This document shows positions 56,263 to 64,000 of a stretch of DNA of 64,000 nt, piece after piece. The DNA comes from Pseudomonas asplenii (GTDB taxonomy: Bacteria > Pseudomonadota > Gammaproteobacteria > Pseudomonadales > Pseudomonadaceae), in the NCBI RefSeq assembly GCF_900105475.1, contig NZ_LT629777.1, positions 3,782,001 through 3,846,000 on the forward strand, read 5' to 3'. Position numbers and translations under genes: made by a program. The notes under the pieces are model-generated. The model was given only the letters and a program-made list of their open reading frames with translations, ran no database searches and had not been told where the DNA came from. Every line of letters starts with the position of its first letter. Positions within the stretch are counted from its first letter, which is position 1.

Positions 56263-56941
56263 AACGTACAAGCAGCGGATGGTTGGCGCGCTGGTATTGG
56301 TGGCGCTGGCAGTGATCTTTCTACCGATGCTGTTTTCCCGTCAGGACGAGCAGCGCCAGGTGCGGGTCGATCCGCCGGCGGCACCGCAAGCCCCGGTCAT
56401 GCCTCAGGTACACGTCGAGCCGGTAGCTGTGCCTGAACCGCAAAGCCTGCCTGAGGATTCATTGCCACCCGAGGACGAGGAGGTGGTCGCTGCTCCGACA
56501 GCACCTGCGGCCAAACCGGCGACTGCAACGCCGGTCGCTCCAGCCGTTGCGGCGGCAAAACCGGCGGCAACCAAGCCGGCCGTTCCGGCAGCTGCTGCTG
56601 CCGCCAAGCCCGCTGCTGCGCCTGCGCAGACGCCAGCCCAGGTCGTTGCCCAGCCTGTGGCGAAGCTCGATACCACGCAAAATCGTGTCGATCCCAACGG
56701 CCTGCCCATCAGCTGGTCGGTGCAGTTGGCCAGTCTGTCGAGCCGCGAAGGCGCCGAGAGCCTGCAGAAGAACTTGCGTAGCCAGGGTTACAACGCCTAT
56801 ATCCGTTCCGCCGATGGCAAGAACCGGGTATTTGTCGGTCCCCTGATCGAGCGTGCGGAGGCTGATCGCCTGCGTGACCTGCTCGGTCGTCAGCAAAATC
56901 TGAAAGGTTTTGTCGTTCGTTTCCAGCCCGAGCGCGGTTAA
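56246..56941 (+). CDS. dedD: SPOR-domain membrane protein (DedD-like)
   Basis: 231 residues: a short cytoplasmic tail, one membrane span (MVGALVLVALAVIFLPMLF), a long Pro/Ala/Lys-rich periplasmic linker of about 120 residues, and a C-terminal SPOR domain (WSVQLASLSSREGAESLQKNLR to FVGPLIERAEADRL) that binds denuded septal peptidoglycan. The folC neighbour is conserved in gamma-proteobacteria, which supports the DedD assignment in cell division. Confidence 0.9.
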   Translation: MALLDRTYKQRMVGALVLVALAVIFLPMLFSRQDEQRQVRVDPPAAPQAPVMPQVHVEPVAVPEPQSLPEDSLPPEDEEVVAAPTAPAAKPATATPVAPAVAAAKPAATKPAVPAAAAAAKPAAAPAQTPAQVVAQPVAKLDTTQNRVDPNGLPISWSVQLASLSSREGAESLQKNLRSQGYNAYIRSADGKNRVFVGPLIERAEADRLRDLLGRQQNLKGFVVRFQPERG

Positions 56942-57035
56942 GCGCCGGGTTGTACGAAATCCACCGAACAAGCGCCTTACCAGCGAGGCGACGCTCTGCT
57001 AAAATGCGCCGCCTCAAACGTTCGTAGGCTGCACT

Positions 57036-57593
57036 GTGCCATTTACCTGGGTTGACTGGGCGATTATCGCGGTAATCGCTGTTTCTGCTTTGATCAGCTT
57101 GAGTCGCGGCTTCGTCAAGGAAGCCTTGTCCCTGCTCACCTGGATCATTGCTGGCGTGGTCGCCTGGATGTTTGGTGGCTCGTTGTCCGTGTACCTCACC
57201 GACTATATCCAGACACCTTCGGCTCGCGTGATCGCGGGCTGTGCAATCATGTTCGTCGCGACCCTGCTGGTCGGCGCCATGATCAATTATCTCATCGGCG
57301 AGTTGATTCGCGTCACCGGTCTGTCCGGGACCGATCGATTTCTCGGCATGGCCTTCGGCGCCGCGCGTGGCGCGCTGCTGGTGGTCGTCGCGGTCGGGCT
57401 GCTCAGCCTCGGGCCGGTGCAGCAGGATCCGTGGTGGCAGGAGTCCCGGCTCGTGCCACAATTTCTAATGGTTGCAGATTGGTCAAAGAACCTCATATTG
57501 GGGTGGAGCAGTCAGTGGCTGGCCAGCGGAATCAGCGTACCCGCTGACCTTCCGTTCAAGGAGCATCTCTTGCCGGGCAAACCCGCCCAGTAA
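57036..57593 (+). CDS. cvpA: colicin V production protein family membrane protein
   Basis: 185-residue inner-membrane protein with four hydrophobic spans (WAIIAVIAVSALISL, LLTWIIAGVVAW, VIAGCAIMFVATLLVGAMI, GALLVVVAVGLLSL) and the family start FTWVDWAII. The start is GTG 57036. It precedes purF as in E. coli and P. aeruginosa; biochemical role unclear, probably related to envelope stress or biofilm. Confidence 0.93.
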   Translation: MPFTWVDWAIIAVIAVSALISLSRGFVKEALSLLTWIIAGVVAWMFGGSLSVYLTDYIQTPSARVIAGCAIMFVATLLVGAMINYLIGELIRVTGLSGTDRFLGMAFGAARGALLVVVAVGLLSLGPVQQDPWWQESRLVPQFLMVADWSKNLILGWSSQWLASGISVPADLPFKEHLLPGKPAQ

Positions 57594-57634
57594 GCGTTGT
57601 TCAGTTCAGTTTCATTAAGTAGGGGTTGCGTCGC

Positions 57635-59140
57635 ATGTGTGGCATCGTCGGTATCGTCGGTAAGTCGAACGTCAATCAGGCGCTGTATGACGCGCTAACC
57701 GTGCTCCAGCACCGCGGCCAGGACGCTGCCGGTATCGTGACCAGCCATGATGGCCGGTTATTCCTGCGCAAGGACAACGGGCTGGTCCGTGACGTCTTCC
57801 AGCAGCGTCATATGCAGCGCCTGGTGGGTCACATGGGTATTGGCCATGTGCGCTACCCGACTGCCGGCAGCTCGACGTCGGCTGAAGCCCAGCCGTTCTA
57901 CGTCAACTCGCCGTACGGCATCACCCTGGCGCACAACGGTAACCTGACCAACGTCGAACAGTTGGCCAAGGAGATCTACGAGTCCGATCTGCGTCACGTC
58001 AACACCAGTTCCGACTCTGAAGTGCTGCTCAACGTGTTCGCCCACGAGTTGGCCCAGCGCGGCAAGCTGCAGCCGACCGAGGAAGACGTGTTCGCGGCGG
58101 TAACCGACGTGCATAACCGCTGCGTCGGCGGTTACGCTGTCGTGGCGATGGTCACCGGCTACGGTATCGTCGGCTTCCGCGATCCCCATGGTATTCGTCC
58201 GATCGTGTTCGGCCAGCGTCACACCGACGAAGGCGTCGAGTACATGATCGCTTCCGAAAGCGTTTCCCTGGACGTGCTCGGTTTCACCCTGATCCGCGAC
58301 CTGGCACCGGGCGAAGCGGTCTACATCACCGAAGACGGCAAGCTGCACACCCGTCAGTGTGCGACCAATCCGAGCCTGACCCCGTGCATCTTCGAACACG
58401 TGTACCTGGCGCGTCCGGACTCCATCATCGATGGTGTGTCGGTGTACAAGGCGCGTCTGCGCATGGGTGAAAAGCTGGCGGATAAAATCCTGCGCGAGCG
58501 TCCTGACCATGGCATCGACGTGGTCATCCCGATTCCGGACACCAGCCGTACTGCGGCGTTGGAACTGGCCAACCACCTGGGCGTGAAGTTCCGCGAAGGT
58601 TTCGTGAAGAACCGCTACATCGGCCGGACCTTCATCATGCCGGGTCAGGCGGCGCGCAAGAAATCCGTGCGGCAGAAACTCAATGCCATCGAACTGGAGT
58701 TCCGTGGCAAGAACGTGATGCTGGTGGATGACTCCATCGTGCGCGGCACCACCTGCAAGCAGATCATCCAGATGGCCCGCGAAGCTGGCGCGAAGAACGT
58801 CTACTTCTGCTCGGCGGCGCCGGCCGTGCGTTACCCGAACGTCTACGGCATCGACATGCCGAGTGCCCACGAACTGATTGCCCACAACCGTACCACCCAG
58901 GACGTTGCCGACCTCATCGGTGCCGACTGGCTGGTCTATCAGGACCTGCCGGACCTGATCGAGGCCGTGGGCGGTGGCAAGATCAAGATCGAGCAGTTCG
59001 ACTGTGCGGTATTCGACGGCAAGTACGTTACCGGCGATATCGACGAGCACTACCTGAACCGGATCGAGCAGGCGCGCAACGACGCGTCCAAGGCCAAGAC
59101 CCAGGCGGTCAGTGCGATCATCGATCTGTACAACAACTGA
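57635..59140 (+). CDS. purF: amidophosphoribosyltransferase
   Basis: First committed step of purine synthesis: PRPP plus glutamine to phosphoribosylamine. 501 residues. After Met removal the N-terminal Cys of [10 protein letters not shown] is the glutaminase nucleophile; [10 protein letters not shown] follows. The PRPP-binding segment is [16 protein letters not shown]. Ended by a terminator. ATG 57635 is required for the exposed Cys. Confidence 0.97.
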   Translation: MCGIVGIVGKSNVNQALYDALTVLQHRGQDAAGIVTSHDGRLFLRKDNGLVRDVFQQRHMQRLVGHMGIGHVRYPTAGSSTSAEAQPFYVNSPYGITLAHNGNLTNVEQLAKEIYESDLRHVNTSSDSEVLLNVFAHELAQRGKLQPTEEDVFAAVTDVHNRCVGGYAVVAMVTGYGIVGFRDPHGIRPIVFGQRHTDEGVEYMIASESVSLDVLGFTLIRDLAPGEAVYITEDGKLHTRQCATNPSLTPCIFEHVYLARPDSIIDGVSVYKARLRMGEKLADKILRERPDHGIDVVIPIPDTSRTAALELANHLGVKFREGFVKNRYIGRTFIMPGQAARKKSVRQKLNAIELEFRGKNVMLVDDSIVRGTTCKQIIQMAREAGAKNVYFCSAAPAVRYPNVYGIDMPSAHELIAHNRTTQDVADLIGADWLVYQDLPDLIEAVGGGKIKIEQFDCAVFDGKYVTGDIDEHYLNRIEQARNDASKAKTQAVSAIIDLYNN

Positions 59141-59147
59141 GTAGAAT

Positions 59148-59169
59148 CCGGCCCTGAGGGGCCGGTTTT
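59148..59169 (+). terminator. terminator of purF
   Basis: CCGGCCC-TGAG-GGGCCGG followed by TTTT. Confidence 0.85.
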
Positions 59170-59202
59170 GTATCTTCCAAAGATTGAGCAAGGAGTGGCA
59201 GC

Positions 59203-60414
59203 ATGAGTCAGGAATGGGATGCCGGTCGGCTGGACAGCGATCTCGACGGCGTAGCCTTCGACACCCTGGCCGTTCGTGCCGGTCAACACCGTACTCCGGA
59301 AGGCGAGCACAGCGATCCGTTGTTCTTCACTTCCAGCTATGTTTTCCGTACTGCCGCCGATGCGGCCGCGCGCTTTGCCGGCGAGGTGCCGGGTAACGTC
59401 TATTCGCGCTACACCAACCCGACCGTGCGTTCGTTCGAAGAGCGCATTGCCGCCCTGGAAGGCGCCGAGCAGGCCGTGGCTACTTCGACCGGCATGTCGG
59501 CGATCATGGCCGTGGTCATGAGCCTGTGCAGCGCCGGCGACCATGTGCTGGTGTCGCGCAGCGTGTTCGGTTCCACCATCAGCCTGTTCGAGAAGTACTT
59601 CAAGCGCTTTGGTGTCGAGGTCGACTACGTGCCGCTGGCGGAACTGTCCGGCTGGGACGCGGCGATCAAGCCCAATACCAAGCTGCTGTTCGTCGAGTCG
59701 CCGTCGAACCCGTTGGCCGAGCTTGTGGATATCGCCGCCCTGGCACAGATCGCCCATGCCAGGGGCGCGCTGCTGGTCGTCGACAACTGCTTCTGCACGC
59801 CTGCGGTACAACAGCCGCTGAAGCTGGGTGCGGACGTGGTGGTGCATTCGGCGACCAAGTACATCGACGGCCAGGGTCGTTGCATGGGTGGGGTGGTGTG
59901 CGGTCGCAGCGAGCAGATGAAGGAAGTCGTCGGCTTTCTGCGCACTGCCGGGCCGAGCCTCAGCCCGTTCAATGCCTGGATCTTCCTCAAGAGCCTGGAA
60001 ACCCTCAACCTGCGCATGCGTGCCCACTGCGCCAGCGCCCTGGCCCTGGCCGAATGGCTGGAACAGCAAGACGGCATCGAGAAAGTCCACTACGCCGGCC
60101 TCAAGAGCCATCCGCAACACGAACTGGCCCAGCGTCAGCAGCGTGGTTTCGGTGGAGTGGTGAGTTTCGAGGTCAAGGGCGGCAAAGAAGGCGCCTGGCG
60201 CTTCATCGATGCCACTCGGATGATCTCGATCACCGCCAACCTGGGTGACAGCAAGACCACCATCACCCATCCGAGCACCACCTCCCACGGCCGTCTGTCG
60301 CCGCAGGAGCGTGAAGCGGCGGGTATCCGCGACAGCCTGATCCGGGTCGCAGTCGGCCTGGAAGATGTGGCTGACCTGCAAGCCGACCTCGCGCGCGGTC
60401 TGGCTGCGCTGTGA
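59203..60414 (+). CDS. metZ: O-succinylhomoserine sulfhydrylase
   Basis: PLP enzyme of the Cys/Met metabolism family making homocysteine from O-succinylhomoserine and sulfide. 403 residues; the PLP lysine lies in [36 protein letters not shown] and the phosphate-binding GMSAIMAV are visible. AAGGAG before ATG 59203. Same position after purF as in P. aeruginosa, which uses direct sulfhydrylation. Confidence 0.95.
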   Translation: MSQEWDAGRLDSDLDGVAFDTLAVRAGQHRTPEGEHSDPLFFTSSYVFRTAADAAARFAGEVPGNVYSRYTNPTVRSFEERIAALEGAEQAVATSTGMSAIMAVVMSLCSAGDHVLVSRSVFGSTISLFEKYFKRFGVEVDYVPLAELSGWDAAIKPNTKLLFVESPSNPLAELVDIAALAQIAHARGALLVVDNCFCTPAVQQPLKLGADVVVHSATKYIDGQGRCMGGVVCGRSEQMKEVVGFLRTAGPSLSPFNAWIFLKSLETLNLRMRAHCASALALAEWLEQQDGIEKVHYAGLKSHPQHELAQRQQRGFGGVVSFEVKGGKEGAWRFIDATRMISITANLGDSKTTITHPSTTSHGRLSPQEREAAGIRDSLIRVAVGLEDVADLQADLARGLAAL

Positions 60415-61190
60415 TCGAGTTGGCTTTCGGCGCGAGCGTTGGCAGCAACGGCCGCGTCGCGCTGGTGACTGGTGCGGCGCGGGGTATCGGGCTGGGTATT
60501 GCCGCCTGGCTGATCAGCGAAAGCTGGCAGGTGGTACTGGCCGACCGCGACCCCGTGCGCGGTGCCAAGGTGGCTGAAGTCCTTGGCGAGAACGCCTGCT
60601 TTATCGCCATGGATGTCGCCGACGAAGCGCAAGTGGCGCGTGGCGTGGCCGAGGTACTGGGCCGGTTCGGCCGACTCGATGCGTTGGTGTGCAACGCGGC
60701 GATTGCCGACCCGCACAACATCACCCTCGAAAGTCTCGATCTGGCGCACTGGAATCGGGTCCTGGCGGTGAATCTCAGTGGGCCGATGCTGCTAGCCAAA
60801 CACTGTGTGCCTTACTTGCGCGCCCACTGCGGCGCCATCGTCAATATTGCCTCGACCCGGGCCTCGCAGTCGGAGCCGGATACCGAAGCGTATGCGGCGA
60901 GCAAGGGTGGCTTGCTGGCACTCACTCATGCGCTGGCGATGAGCCTCGGCCCGGAGATCCGGGTGAACGTGGTCAGCCCGGGCTGGATCGATGCCCGCGA
61001 TCCCGCGCAGCGCAGGGCCGAGCCGCTGAGTGAGAGCGATCATGCCCAGCACCCGGTGGGTCGGGTAGGGACGGTCGAGGATGTGGCGGCGATGGTCGGA
61101 TGGCTGCTTTCGAAAAGCGCGGGCTTTGTCACCGGTCAGGAGTTCGTGGTCGACGGTGGCATGAGCAAGAAGATGATTTATTCCGAGTAG
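60411..61190 (+). CDS. short-chain dehydrogenase/reductase
   Basis: 259-residue classical SDR. NAD(P)-binding [19 protein letters not shown] (the NNAG-like segment reads CNAAI), catalytic Ser in NIASTRASQ and the YxxxK motif as YAASKGG, ending with [17 protein letters not shown] 60411 overlaps the metZ stop by 4 nt, so it is co-translated with metZ. Substrate unknown; a homologue follows metZ in P. aeruginosa. Confidence 0.92.
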   Translation: MIELAFGASVGSNGRVALVTGAARGIGLGIAAWLISESWQVVLADRDPVRGAKVAEVLGENACFIAMDVADEAQVARGVAEVLGRFGRLDALVCNAAIADPHNITLESLDLAHWNRVLAVNLSGPMLLAKHCVPYLRAHCGAIVNIASTRASQSEPDTEAYAASKGGLLALTHALAMSLGPEIRVNVVSPGWIDARDPAQRRAEPLSESDHAQHPVGRVGTVEDVAAMVGWLLSKSAGFVTGQEFVVDGGMSKKMIYSE

Positions 61191-61275
61191 GGCGCTGTAG
61201 CCCGCAGGGCCTGAGGTTTTGTGCTGCCGGAACTGACATGAATGTGTCTTTTTCAGAAAAACTTCAAGCGGGCTA

Positions 61276-61304
61276 TTGACTTAGGTTCTCTACCTGCGTA
61301 AATT
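61276..61304 (+). promoter_or_regulatory. sigma-70 promoter of the tRNA-Val/Asp operon
   Basis: TTGACT (61276-61281), 17-bp spacer, TAAATT (61299-61304), then a GC-rich TCGCGGCC discriminator 22 bp before the first tRNA. Confidence 0.7.
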
Positions 61305-61325
61305 TCGCGGCCTCAGCGAAGCAAA

Positions 61326-61401
61326 GGGTGATTAGCTCAGCCGGGAGAGCATCTGCCTTACAAGCAGAGGGTCGGCGGTTCGATCCCGTCATCACCCACC
61401 A
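61326..61401 (+). tRNA. tRNA-Val (TAC)
   Basis: 76-nt cloverleaf, acceptor GGGTGAT/ATCACCC, anticodon TAC at 61359-61361, encoded CCA. Confidence 0.97.
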
Positions 61402-61473
61402 CTTCTTGAGTCTTTCGCAAGAAAGAGTCTCGCAAGAGAATCGGAAGTTCTGTGAAGAACCTCCAACCGACGC

Positions 61474-61550
61474 GCAGCGGTAGTTCAGTCGGTTAGAATA
61501 CCGGCCTGTCACGCCGGGGGTCGCGGGTTCGAGTCCCGTCCGCTGCGCCA
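61474..61550 (+). tRNA. tRNA-Asp (GTC), copy 1
   Basis: 77-nt cloverleaf, acceptor GCAGCGG/CCGCTGC, anticodon GTC at 61508-61510, encoded CCA. Confidence 0.97.
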
Positions 61551-61664
61551 TATTTTGTACAGATTGCCTGTCGGTCAAGATAGACAATCTGCGACAACGA
61601 AAGCACCGAAGCTTTCCTGTCACGGGTTTTAAAGGTTTCAAACGGACGCAAGTCCGAGCGATAC

Positions 61665-61741
61665 GCAGCGGTAGTTCAGTCGGTTAGAATACCGGCCTGT
61701 CACGCCGGGGGTCGCGGGTTCGAGTCCCGTCCGCTGCGCCA
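61665..61741 (+). tRNA. tRNA-Asp (GTC), copy 2
   Basis: Identical to the copy at 61474; third and last tRNA of the array. Confidence 0.97.
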
Positions 61742-61780
61742 TACAAGGCTTCGAGGCCCTTGAACTCCTCGAAGCGACAG

Positions 61781-61812
61781 AAAATGCCCCGACCAGTCGG
61801 GGCATTTTTTTG
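61781..61812 (+). terminator. terminator of the tRNA-Val/Asp operon
   Basis: AATGCCCCGA-CCAG-TCGGGGCATT followed by a T-run. Confidence 0.93.
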
Positions 61813-62115
61813 CCTCTGAAAAAGCATCCGGATTTCAGGGCCGGTTGTGCAGGCCACCCTTGTACATGATCCATCAGGCAGTGGCCGATGGGCGTGCGCG
61901 TTGGGCGATTACCTGGGGCGCAGCGGAACTTTCCGGGTGTTGTGGCCGTCAAGTCGTCATGCCTCTGCAAAACTGCGGGTATTGATCGACCATTTGAGCG
62001 AAGGTCTTTTTCCTGAAAAAACGCTGTCGTACAGTGTTTAACACACTAAAGCACGCGCTCTGGCATGGCGATCTGATGCACAATACGCCCCGGACCGTTT
62101 TACTCAGGATTATCA
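61813..62115. other. intergenic region before the lipoprotein gene
   Basis: No gene is supported in these 303 bp. The last 60 bp, after an AT-rich TTTTCCTGAAAAAACG segment, probably carry the lipoprotein promoter. Confidence 0.4.
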
Positions 62116-63003
62116 ATGTCGACATCATTCCACTTGCGTACCCTGGCCTTGGCCTTGGTGCTGGTGGGCGCCGCAGGTTGCTCCTCGCCCAAGACCGCCG
62201 TTTATGAACATGAGAATTTCGATGATTCCGGAACCTTCTCACGCAACTATTCGGTGAGCGACAAGGCTTCCTGCGAAGCTGCCCGGCGTGCCTTGCTCAG
62301 TCAGGGTTACATCATCACCAGCAGCGACCCCAAGCTGATCACCGGCAACAAGAGTTTTCAGCAGACCGGCGAGACTCACCTGCAAATCAGTTTCAGCATC
62401 GTCTGTGCGCCCGATGGCAGCAGCGGCAAGCGTTCGACCATGTTTGCCAACGCCCTGCAGGACCGCTACGCGTTGAAGAAGGTCAATAACTCCGCGAGCC
62501 TGGGTGTGGGTGTGTTGGGGTCGGTATCCATGCCGATCGGTTCGACGGACGATTCGATGGTCAAGGTCGCCAGTGAAACGGTGTCCTCGGCGCAGTTCTA
62601 TGATCGGTTCTTCACTCTGGTGGAGCTTTTCCTGCCGCCGGAAGTGAAGAAAGAGCAACACACCGATGACAAACCCAAGGCCGAGTTGGGCATGCCGGAA
62701 AGCACTACACCTGTAGTCAAGCCCGAAGCCGCTGCAGAACCGGCCAAGGCTGCCCAGCCTGCTCCGGTAGAGCCTGCTCATGCCGCACCAGGCCACGTTG
62801 AGCCGAGTCCCAGTGCCCCGGTCTTGACCGCCCCGGCGGTTCCGGAAGCCGTGAAGCTGCTGCCGGAAGCCGCGCCGAGCGCCCCGGCGACACCGGCCAG
62901 CGAAAAACCGGCTGAATCTGCTCCGGAGACGACGACGCCGGCTGCCGAAGCCACCCCGGCAACGGTCCCGGCCACCACCGAAGCGGCCAAGCCGGCTCAG
63001 TGA
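62116..63003 (+). CDS. DUF2242-type lipoprotein
   Basis: 295-residue predicted lipoprotein. Signal peptide with lipobox VGAAGC (Cys22 after the hydrophobic LALALVLVG) and Ser-Ser at +2/+3, which favours outer-membrane sorting. Residues about 30-185 are a folded domain I believe is DUF2242 (NYSVSDKASCEAARRALLSQGY, then LQISFSIVCAPDG). The last 110 residues are an Ala/Pro/Glu-rich, probably unstructured tail. No known function; neighbours give none. Confidence 0.75.
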   Translation: MSTSFHLRTLALALVLVGAAGCSSPKTAVYEHENFDDSGTFSRNYSVSDKASCEAARRALLSQGYIITSSDPKLITGNKSFQQTGETHLQISFSIVCAPDGSSGKRSTMFANALQDRYALKKVNNSASLGVGVLGSVSMPIGSTDDSMVKVASETVSSAQFYDRFFTLVELFLPPEVKKEQHTDDKPKAELGMPESTTPVVKPEAAAEPAKAAQPAPVEPAHAAPGHVEPSPSAPVLTAPAVPEAVKLLPEAAPSAPATPASEKPAESAPETTTPAAEATPATVPATTEAAKPAQ

Positions 63004-63321
63004 GGCCGGGTTTCAGATCGCTGCGCGATCGGGTTTGTCGACCTCGATTGCGTAGCGACTGATGGCCTGGGGGGCTCATTCGAACAGTCATCTCATCCGT
63101 GCCGGTACTCGCTAAAGCAGCCGGCTGTCTGATTGTGAACGCATTCCTTTTCGTATGAACAAAAAATGACTGGCAAAAAACCTGACCCATCTGCTAGTTT
63201 TTCTAGCAAGGAGCACGTCTGGTAATGGAGCGCTTCATTTTTTCTTCACATGGGCAACTTATGCTGGCTCTGCGGGTCAGTCATACCAGCGCTTATACCT
63301 GCGAATACAAGGAGTTTCACA
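63004..63321. promoter_or_regulatory. 318-bp region with palindrome upstream of a small gene
   Basis: TGCTAG-TTTTT-CTAGCA is a perfect inverted repeat at 63192-63208, directly before AAGGAG (63208-63213). A 34-codon frame (ATG 63225 to TGA 63329) could be translated from that SD and would overlap the start of the next small gene by 8 nt, suggesting a coupled leader peptide; this is weak. Confidence 0.35.
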
Positions 63322-63408
63322 ATGGATGATTATCAAGAAGAACTGCTCGAATACCACGCTTTCGAGATGGACCCTGTCGAACCGGCAGACGACGCTACCG
63401 AGCTGTAA
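63322..63408 (+). CDS. 28-residue acidic small protein
   Basis: A short frame with an excellent ribosome-binding site (AAGGAG, 7-8 nt spacing). The product is very acidic (about 11 Asp/Glu in 28), begins MDDYQEELLEY and ends DDATEL, with no membrane segment. The stop codon lies inside the loop of the terminator that follows. The strong SD and tight terminator argue for a real gene; the function is unknown. Confidence 0.65.
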   Translation: MDDYQEELLEYHAFEMDPVEPADDATEL

Positions 63409-63426
63409 ACGGTGGCGTTTTTTTTT
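63392..63426 (+). terminator. terminator overlapping the end of the small gene
   Basis: ACGCTACCG (63392-63400) pairs with CGGTGGCGT (63410-63418, one G-T pair) and is followed by nine T residues. The left arm encodes the last codons of the small protein. Confidence 0.85.
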
Positions 63427-63428
63427 GC

Positions 63429-64000
63429 TCAGGCGGAATGGCGCTGACTGCGGCGGAATTCGCCGGGGGTCTGGCCGTTCCAGCGTTTGAAGGCGCGTTG
63501 AAAGGCTTCGGCCGAAGCAAAACCGAGCAGATAGGCGATTTCGCCAAAAGCCAGTTCGGTATCACGAATGTAGGTCATCGCCAGGTCACGACGGGTGTCG
63601 TTGAGAATCGCGCGAAACTGCGTGCCTTCCTCGGCCAGTTTGCGCCGCAAGGTCCAGGTCGGCAGCTTCAGGCGCGCCGCCACTTCCTCCAGGTCGGGTT
63701 CCCGGCCGCCATTGAGTAACGGCCCCAGTAACTGAGTGATACGTTCACGCAGGCTGCGGGTGCGGGTCAACTGTTCCAGTTCCCTTTCGCAAAGTTGCAG
63801 CAGGTGCCGCCAGGTGCTCGGGCAGTGTTCCGGGTTGCGCAGGCCGAGACTGGCCTGGTCGAGGCGTAGCTGGTTGATCTCGGCGCCGAAATGCACCGGG
63901 CTGTCGCCGAGCAGGTGATAGTCGGCGGCGTAATCCGGAGCGCTGAACTCGATCTCGATCCGTTCGGCCCGTACGGGTTGGCCGGCGACGCTGGACAACT
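63429..64000 (-). CDS. AraC-family regulator, partial at window end
   Basis: The C-terminal 190 residues of an AraC regulator; the frame is still open at the edge, so the start is outside. The visible part has the end of an arabinose-binding-like/OruR-type N-terminal domain (PVHFGAEINQLRLDQASL) and the complete double-HTH: DLEEVAARLKLPTWTLRRKLAEEGTQF and FGEIAYLLGFASAEAFQRAFKRWNGQTPGEFR. Target unknown; it converges on the small gene. Confidence 0.9.
   Translation of the reverse strand, partial: LSSVAGQPVRAERIEIEFSAPDYAADYHLLGDSPVHFGAEINQLRLDQASLGLRNPEHCPSTWRHLLQLCERELEQLTRTRSLRERITQLLGPLLNGGREPDLEEVAARLKLPTWTLRRKLAEEGTQFRAILNDTRRDLAMTYIRDTELAFGEIAYLLGFASAEAFQRAFKRWNGQTPGEFRRSQRHSA

Noticed and set aside
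57758..59191. 477-codon minus-strand frame opposite purF
   Set aside because: Shadow of purF; no start signal or domain.
60411..61190. SDR as FabG of fatty-acid synthesis
   Set aside because: The catalytic motifs are generic and the neighbour is metZ, not acpP/fabD; only the SDR family is supported.

Overview
The window is chromosomal DNA of a Pseudomonas, most likely of the P. fluorescens/P. protegens/P. chlororaphis assemblage. The evidence is gene order and content. The block leuC-leuD-methyltransferase-leuB-asd-usg-fimV-truA-trpF-accD-folC-dedD-cvpA-purF-metZ-SDR (about 42.9-61.2 kb) and the set uvrB, aminotransferase, emrAB and gltX (6.6-10.2 and 29.6-33.9 kb) match the order I recall from the P. 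aeruginosa PA3106-PA3139 region. In addition there is an hcnABC cyanide operon, a sia-type operon, an OprD porin and small REP-like palindromes. There is no prophage, insertion sequence, CRISPR array or rRNA. All start positions were judged by reading ribosome-binding sites and family N-termini.

Left part (1-10.2 kb): glucarate uptake and dehydration (MFS porter, gudD), a carboxymuconolactone-decarboxylase-like gene, a DapF-fold protein in which both catalytic cysteines are serines, two unknown proteins, then uvrB diverging from an aromatic/aspartate aminotransferase. Accessory part (10.2-32.2 kb): an OprD porin; a SiaABCD-type phosphatase/kinase/target/diguanylate-cyclase operon whose SiaA carries CBS domains instead of a membrane sensor; a second signal peptidase I; tRNA-Asn; hcnABC with an RsmA-type motif at the hcnA ribosome-binding site; a HigBA-like toxin-antitoxin pair; a LysR regulator; a large secreted zinc metalloprotease with chitin-binding-like C-terminal modules; MntH; a GH15 glycosidase; a 2-hydroxyacid dehydrogenase; and an EmrAB-type efflux pair.

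Middle part (32.4-42.8 kb): gltX followed by a duplicated tRNA-Ala/tRNA-Glu cassette behind a strong sigma-70 promoter, a TetR regulator with a perfect 10-4-10 operator, a hydrolase, a thioesterase, dusC, the heat-shock gene ibpA with a sigma-32 promoter and a ROSE-type RNA thermometer, a five-PAS GGDEF/EAL protein and the LysR gene divergent from leuC. Right part (42.9-64 kb): leucine, aspartate-family, tryptophan, fatty-acid, folate, purine and methionine biosynthesis with fimV and truA; then a tRNA-Val/Asp/Asp array, a DUF2242-type lipoprotein, a 28-residue protein whose stop codon lies inside its own terminator, and the 3' part of an AraC regulator that runs off the window.

The most interesting candidates for something undescribed are the CBS-controlled Sia pathway, the cysteine-less DapF homologue, the CoiA-like zinc-site protein at 5.6-6.6 kb and the small gene at 63.3 kb with its palindromic upstream site.
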